Below, one piece after another: positions 5,334 to 6,224 of a DNA stretch of 6,224 nucleotides. Location of the stretch: assembly GCA_019114925.1 (NCBI GenBank), contig DXEO01000156.1, positions 1-6,224 of the forward strand, written 5' to 3'. The stretch comes from Candidatus Corynebacterium faecipullorum (lineage in GTDB: Bacteria; Actinomycetota; Actinomycetes; Mycobacteriales; Mycobacteriaceae). The position numbers and the translations under genes were made by a program. The notes under the pieces were generated by a model. It saw only the letters and a list, made by a program, of their open reading frames with translations, had not been told where the DNA came from and ran no database searches. Every line of letters starts with the position of its first letter. Positions within the stretch are counted from its first letter, which is position 1.

Positions 5334-5519
5334 ATGAGTATCGATATGTTCTTTGACGAGTACCTCGCGGAACGCGGCCTAACGCGCTCGGCCGAGGTTG
5401 TCCCGGACCACGCCTGCCAGGTCTTTTCTGATGCGCCTGAGCCGAAGACCCAGTCTTCCCTCGAAGAGGCAGTGCAACTCGTCGCTCGCACTTTGGGGGG
5501 GAGTAGCGAAAGTGCCTGA
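5334..5519 (+). CDS. Small unknown protein (61 residues) upstream of the fatty acid synthase, probably leaderless
   Basis: The product begins MSIDMFFDEYLAERGLTRSA and is acidic, with two likely helices, around residues 3-14 and 42-54 (SLEEAVQLVARTL). It has no membrane segment and no cysteine cluster. I do not recognise it. Third codon positions are GC-rich and the other frames here give implausible peptides, so it looks truly coding. No Shine-Dalgarno precedes the ATG, but a TAGAAT box ends 11 bases before it, which suggests a leaderless transcript as is common in Corynebacterium and mycobacteria. Its last codons overlap the synthase start by 8 bases (GTG at 5512, TGA at 5517-5519), so the two should be co-transcribed and translationally coupled. 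Alternatively, it is the true N-terminus of the synthase, split off by the seven-G run at 5495-5501; loss of one G would join them in frame. Confidence 0.6.
   Translation: MSIDMFFDEYLAERGLTRSAEVVPDHACQVFSDAPEPKTQSSLEEAVQLVARTLGGSSESA
5495..5503 (+). promoter_or_regulatory. G-run ribosome binding site of the fatty acid synthase gene
   Basis: GGGGGGGAG lies 8 bases before the GTG at 5512 and is the only Shine-Dalgarno-like sequence near the synthase start. The in-frame ATG at 5527 has none, which favours GTG. The site is inside the coding region of the 61-residue gene. Confidence 0.55.
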
Positions 5520-6224
5520 TTTCCACATGTCTGTTCCGTTGCTCGAGCGCTTCGGCTCTGAGCCCTTCGCGCTCTCTTTCTCCGGCCAAGGCTATGCCTG
5601 GCTGCCGACGTTGCGCGATGCCCTGGCCACCGGCGTGCGGCCACGCATTGCGGAGTACCTCGCCGAGGCCGAGGAACTTCTTGCCCCGCTGGAGAAGGAA
5701 CTCCTGCCTTCCACACCGCACGGGTTTGCGCCTTTGAACTCGGCAGACGAGGAGCCGGCGTGGGCGCACTCGCTTGCCGACGCCTCGCTTTCCACCCCCG
5801 GCATCCTCACCGCGCAGTTGGCGGTCCTCGAATCGCTGCGTGCGCACGGAGTGAAGGTTGAGGATGCCGTGACTAGCATTGGCCATTCTCAAGGGGTGCT
5901 TGCCGCAGCAGTGGTGGAGGAGAAGATTAGCCCGGTGGCGGCTTTAGCACTAGCACGCCTCATCGGTGCGGCTCTGGCGACTACTGCGCGGAGTGCTGGG
6001 CTCGTCCGCACCCCGCAGGGCGCGCCCATGGCGGCGGTGACCGGCGCGACGAAGCAGCAACTGCGCGCTGCCGGCGCCCACATCGGACTCGACAACGGGC
6101 GGGGGCGCTTTGTCATCGTCGGGACACCGGCTGAGCTTTCTCGGGTGAAGGCCGCGCTGCAAGAGAACTCGACCCTTACGGAAGGGGAGGAAGGCAAGCC
6201 CGCCGCAGTTACCGTTTCCGACCT
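5512..6224 (+). CDS. Type I fatty acid synthase, N-terminal part (acyltransferase domain), cut by window end
   Basis: About 237 codons are visible and the frame is open to the window end. Bacterial type I synthases of Corynebacterium and Mycobacterium are single chains of about 3000 residues that make C16-C18 acyl-CoAs in the cytoplasm, feeding membrane lipids and mycolic acids. The visible part matches their N-terminal acyltransferase domain: FALSFSGQGYAWLPTL (19-34), a LSTPGILTAQLAVLESL block, and the nucleophile elbow SIGHSQGVLAAA with Ser126. VAALALARLIGAA, PMAAVTGAT, and a GRFVIVGTPAELSRV block after IGLDNG follow. GTG 5512 is chosen for its ribosome binding site; ATG 5527, five codons on, is an alternative. 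Corynebacteria may carry one or two such synthases (fasA, fasB), and I cannot tell which this is. Transcription probably starts before the 61-residue gene. Confidence 0.92.
   Translation, partial: MPDFHMSVPLLERFGSEPFALSFSGQGYAWLPTLRDALATGVRPRIAEYLAEAEELLAPLEKELLPSTPHGFAPLNSADEEPAWAHSLADASLSTPGILTAQLAVLESLRAHGVKVEDAVTSIGHSQGVLAAAVVEEKISPVAALALARLIGAALATTARSAGLVRTPQGAPMAAVTGATKQQLRAAGAHIGLDNGRGRFVIVGTPAELSRVKAALQENSTLTEGEEGKPAAVTVSD

Noticed and set aside
5245..5892. Minus-strand open frame of 215 codons opposite the fatty acid synthase start
   Set aside because: It runs antisense through two better-supported genes and the divergent promoter, and its Arg-rich product has no recognisable motifs.
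1..6224. tRNA or rRNA genes, CRISPR arrays, insertion sequences, phage attachment sites
   Set aside because: I saw no cloverleaf, no regularly spaced repeats, no transposase or integrase motifs and no terminal inverted repeats in the window.

Overview
The window looks like chromosomal DNA of a high-GC actinobacterium, most likely a Corynebacterium or close relative. The clues are a type I (multidomain) fatty acid synthase start, strongly GC-biased third codon positions, a TAGAAT-type -10 box almost touching a start codon (leaderless layout), and a secreted HNH nuclease of the actinobacterial kind. The species cannot be named from the sequence alone.

Region 1 (1-2891, + strand) is a tight anaerobic-metabolism operon. 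It opens inside the 3' part of a pyruvate formate-lyase gene (pflB-like), which stops at 480, before the glycyl-radical loop. That loop is carried by a separate 83-residue protein (515-766) with its own strong ribosome binding site. The PFL-activating radical-SAM enzyme (pflA, 767-1636) begins on the base after the small gene's stop codon, and a proline-iminopeptidase-like hydrolase (1641-2891) follows after 4 bases. The main result is therefore a naturally split pyruvate formate-lyase: a catalytic large subunit, a detached radical-bearing small subunit, and an activase with an N-terminal extension of about 45 residues. Together they should convert pyruvate and CoA to acetyl-CoA and formate without oxygen. 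The small subunit may be replaceable after oxygen damage, by analogy with E. coli GrcA/YfiD.

Region 2 (2892-4242, + strand) holds two small dyads, a membrane-anchored SPFH/stomatin-like protein (2996-4195) and a strong 15-bp-stem terminator (4208-4242). No NfeD partner gene adjoins it.

Region 3 (4243-5296, - strand) has a tandem 14-bp repeat, a decayed gene fragment with an internal stop (4328-4513), and an intact membrane-anchored or secreted HNH nuclease (4514-5296).

Region 4 (5297-6224) is a 37-bp divergent intergenic stretch with two back-to-back -10-like hexamers in an inverted repeat. It is followed on the + strand by a probably leaderless 61-residue unknown protein (5334-5519). That gene overlaps by 8 bases the start of a type I fatty acid synthase (5512 to the window end), whose N-terminal acyltransferase domain is visible. 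A run of seven Gs near the overlap acts as part of the synthase ribosome binding site. Loss of one G would fuse the two reading frames.
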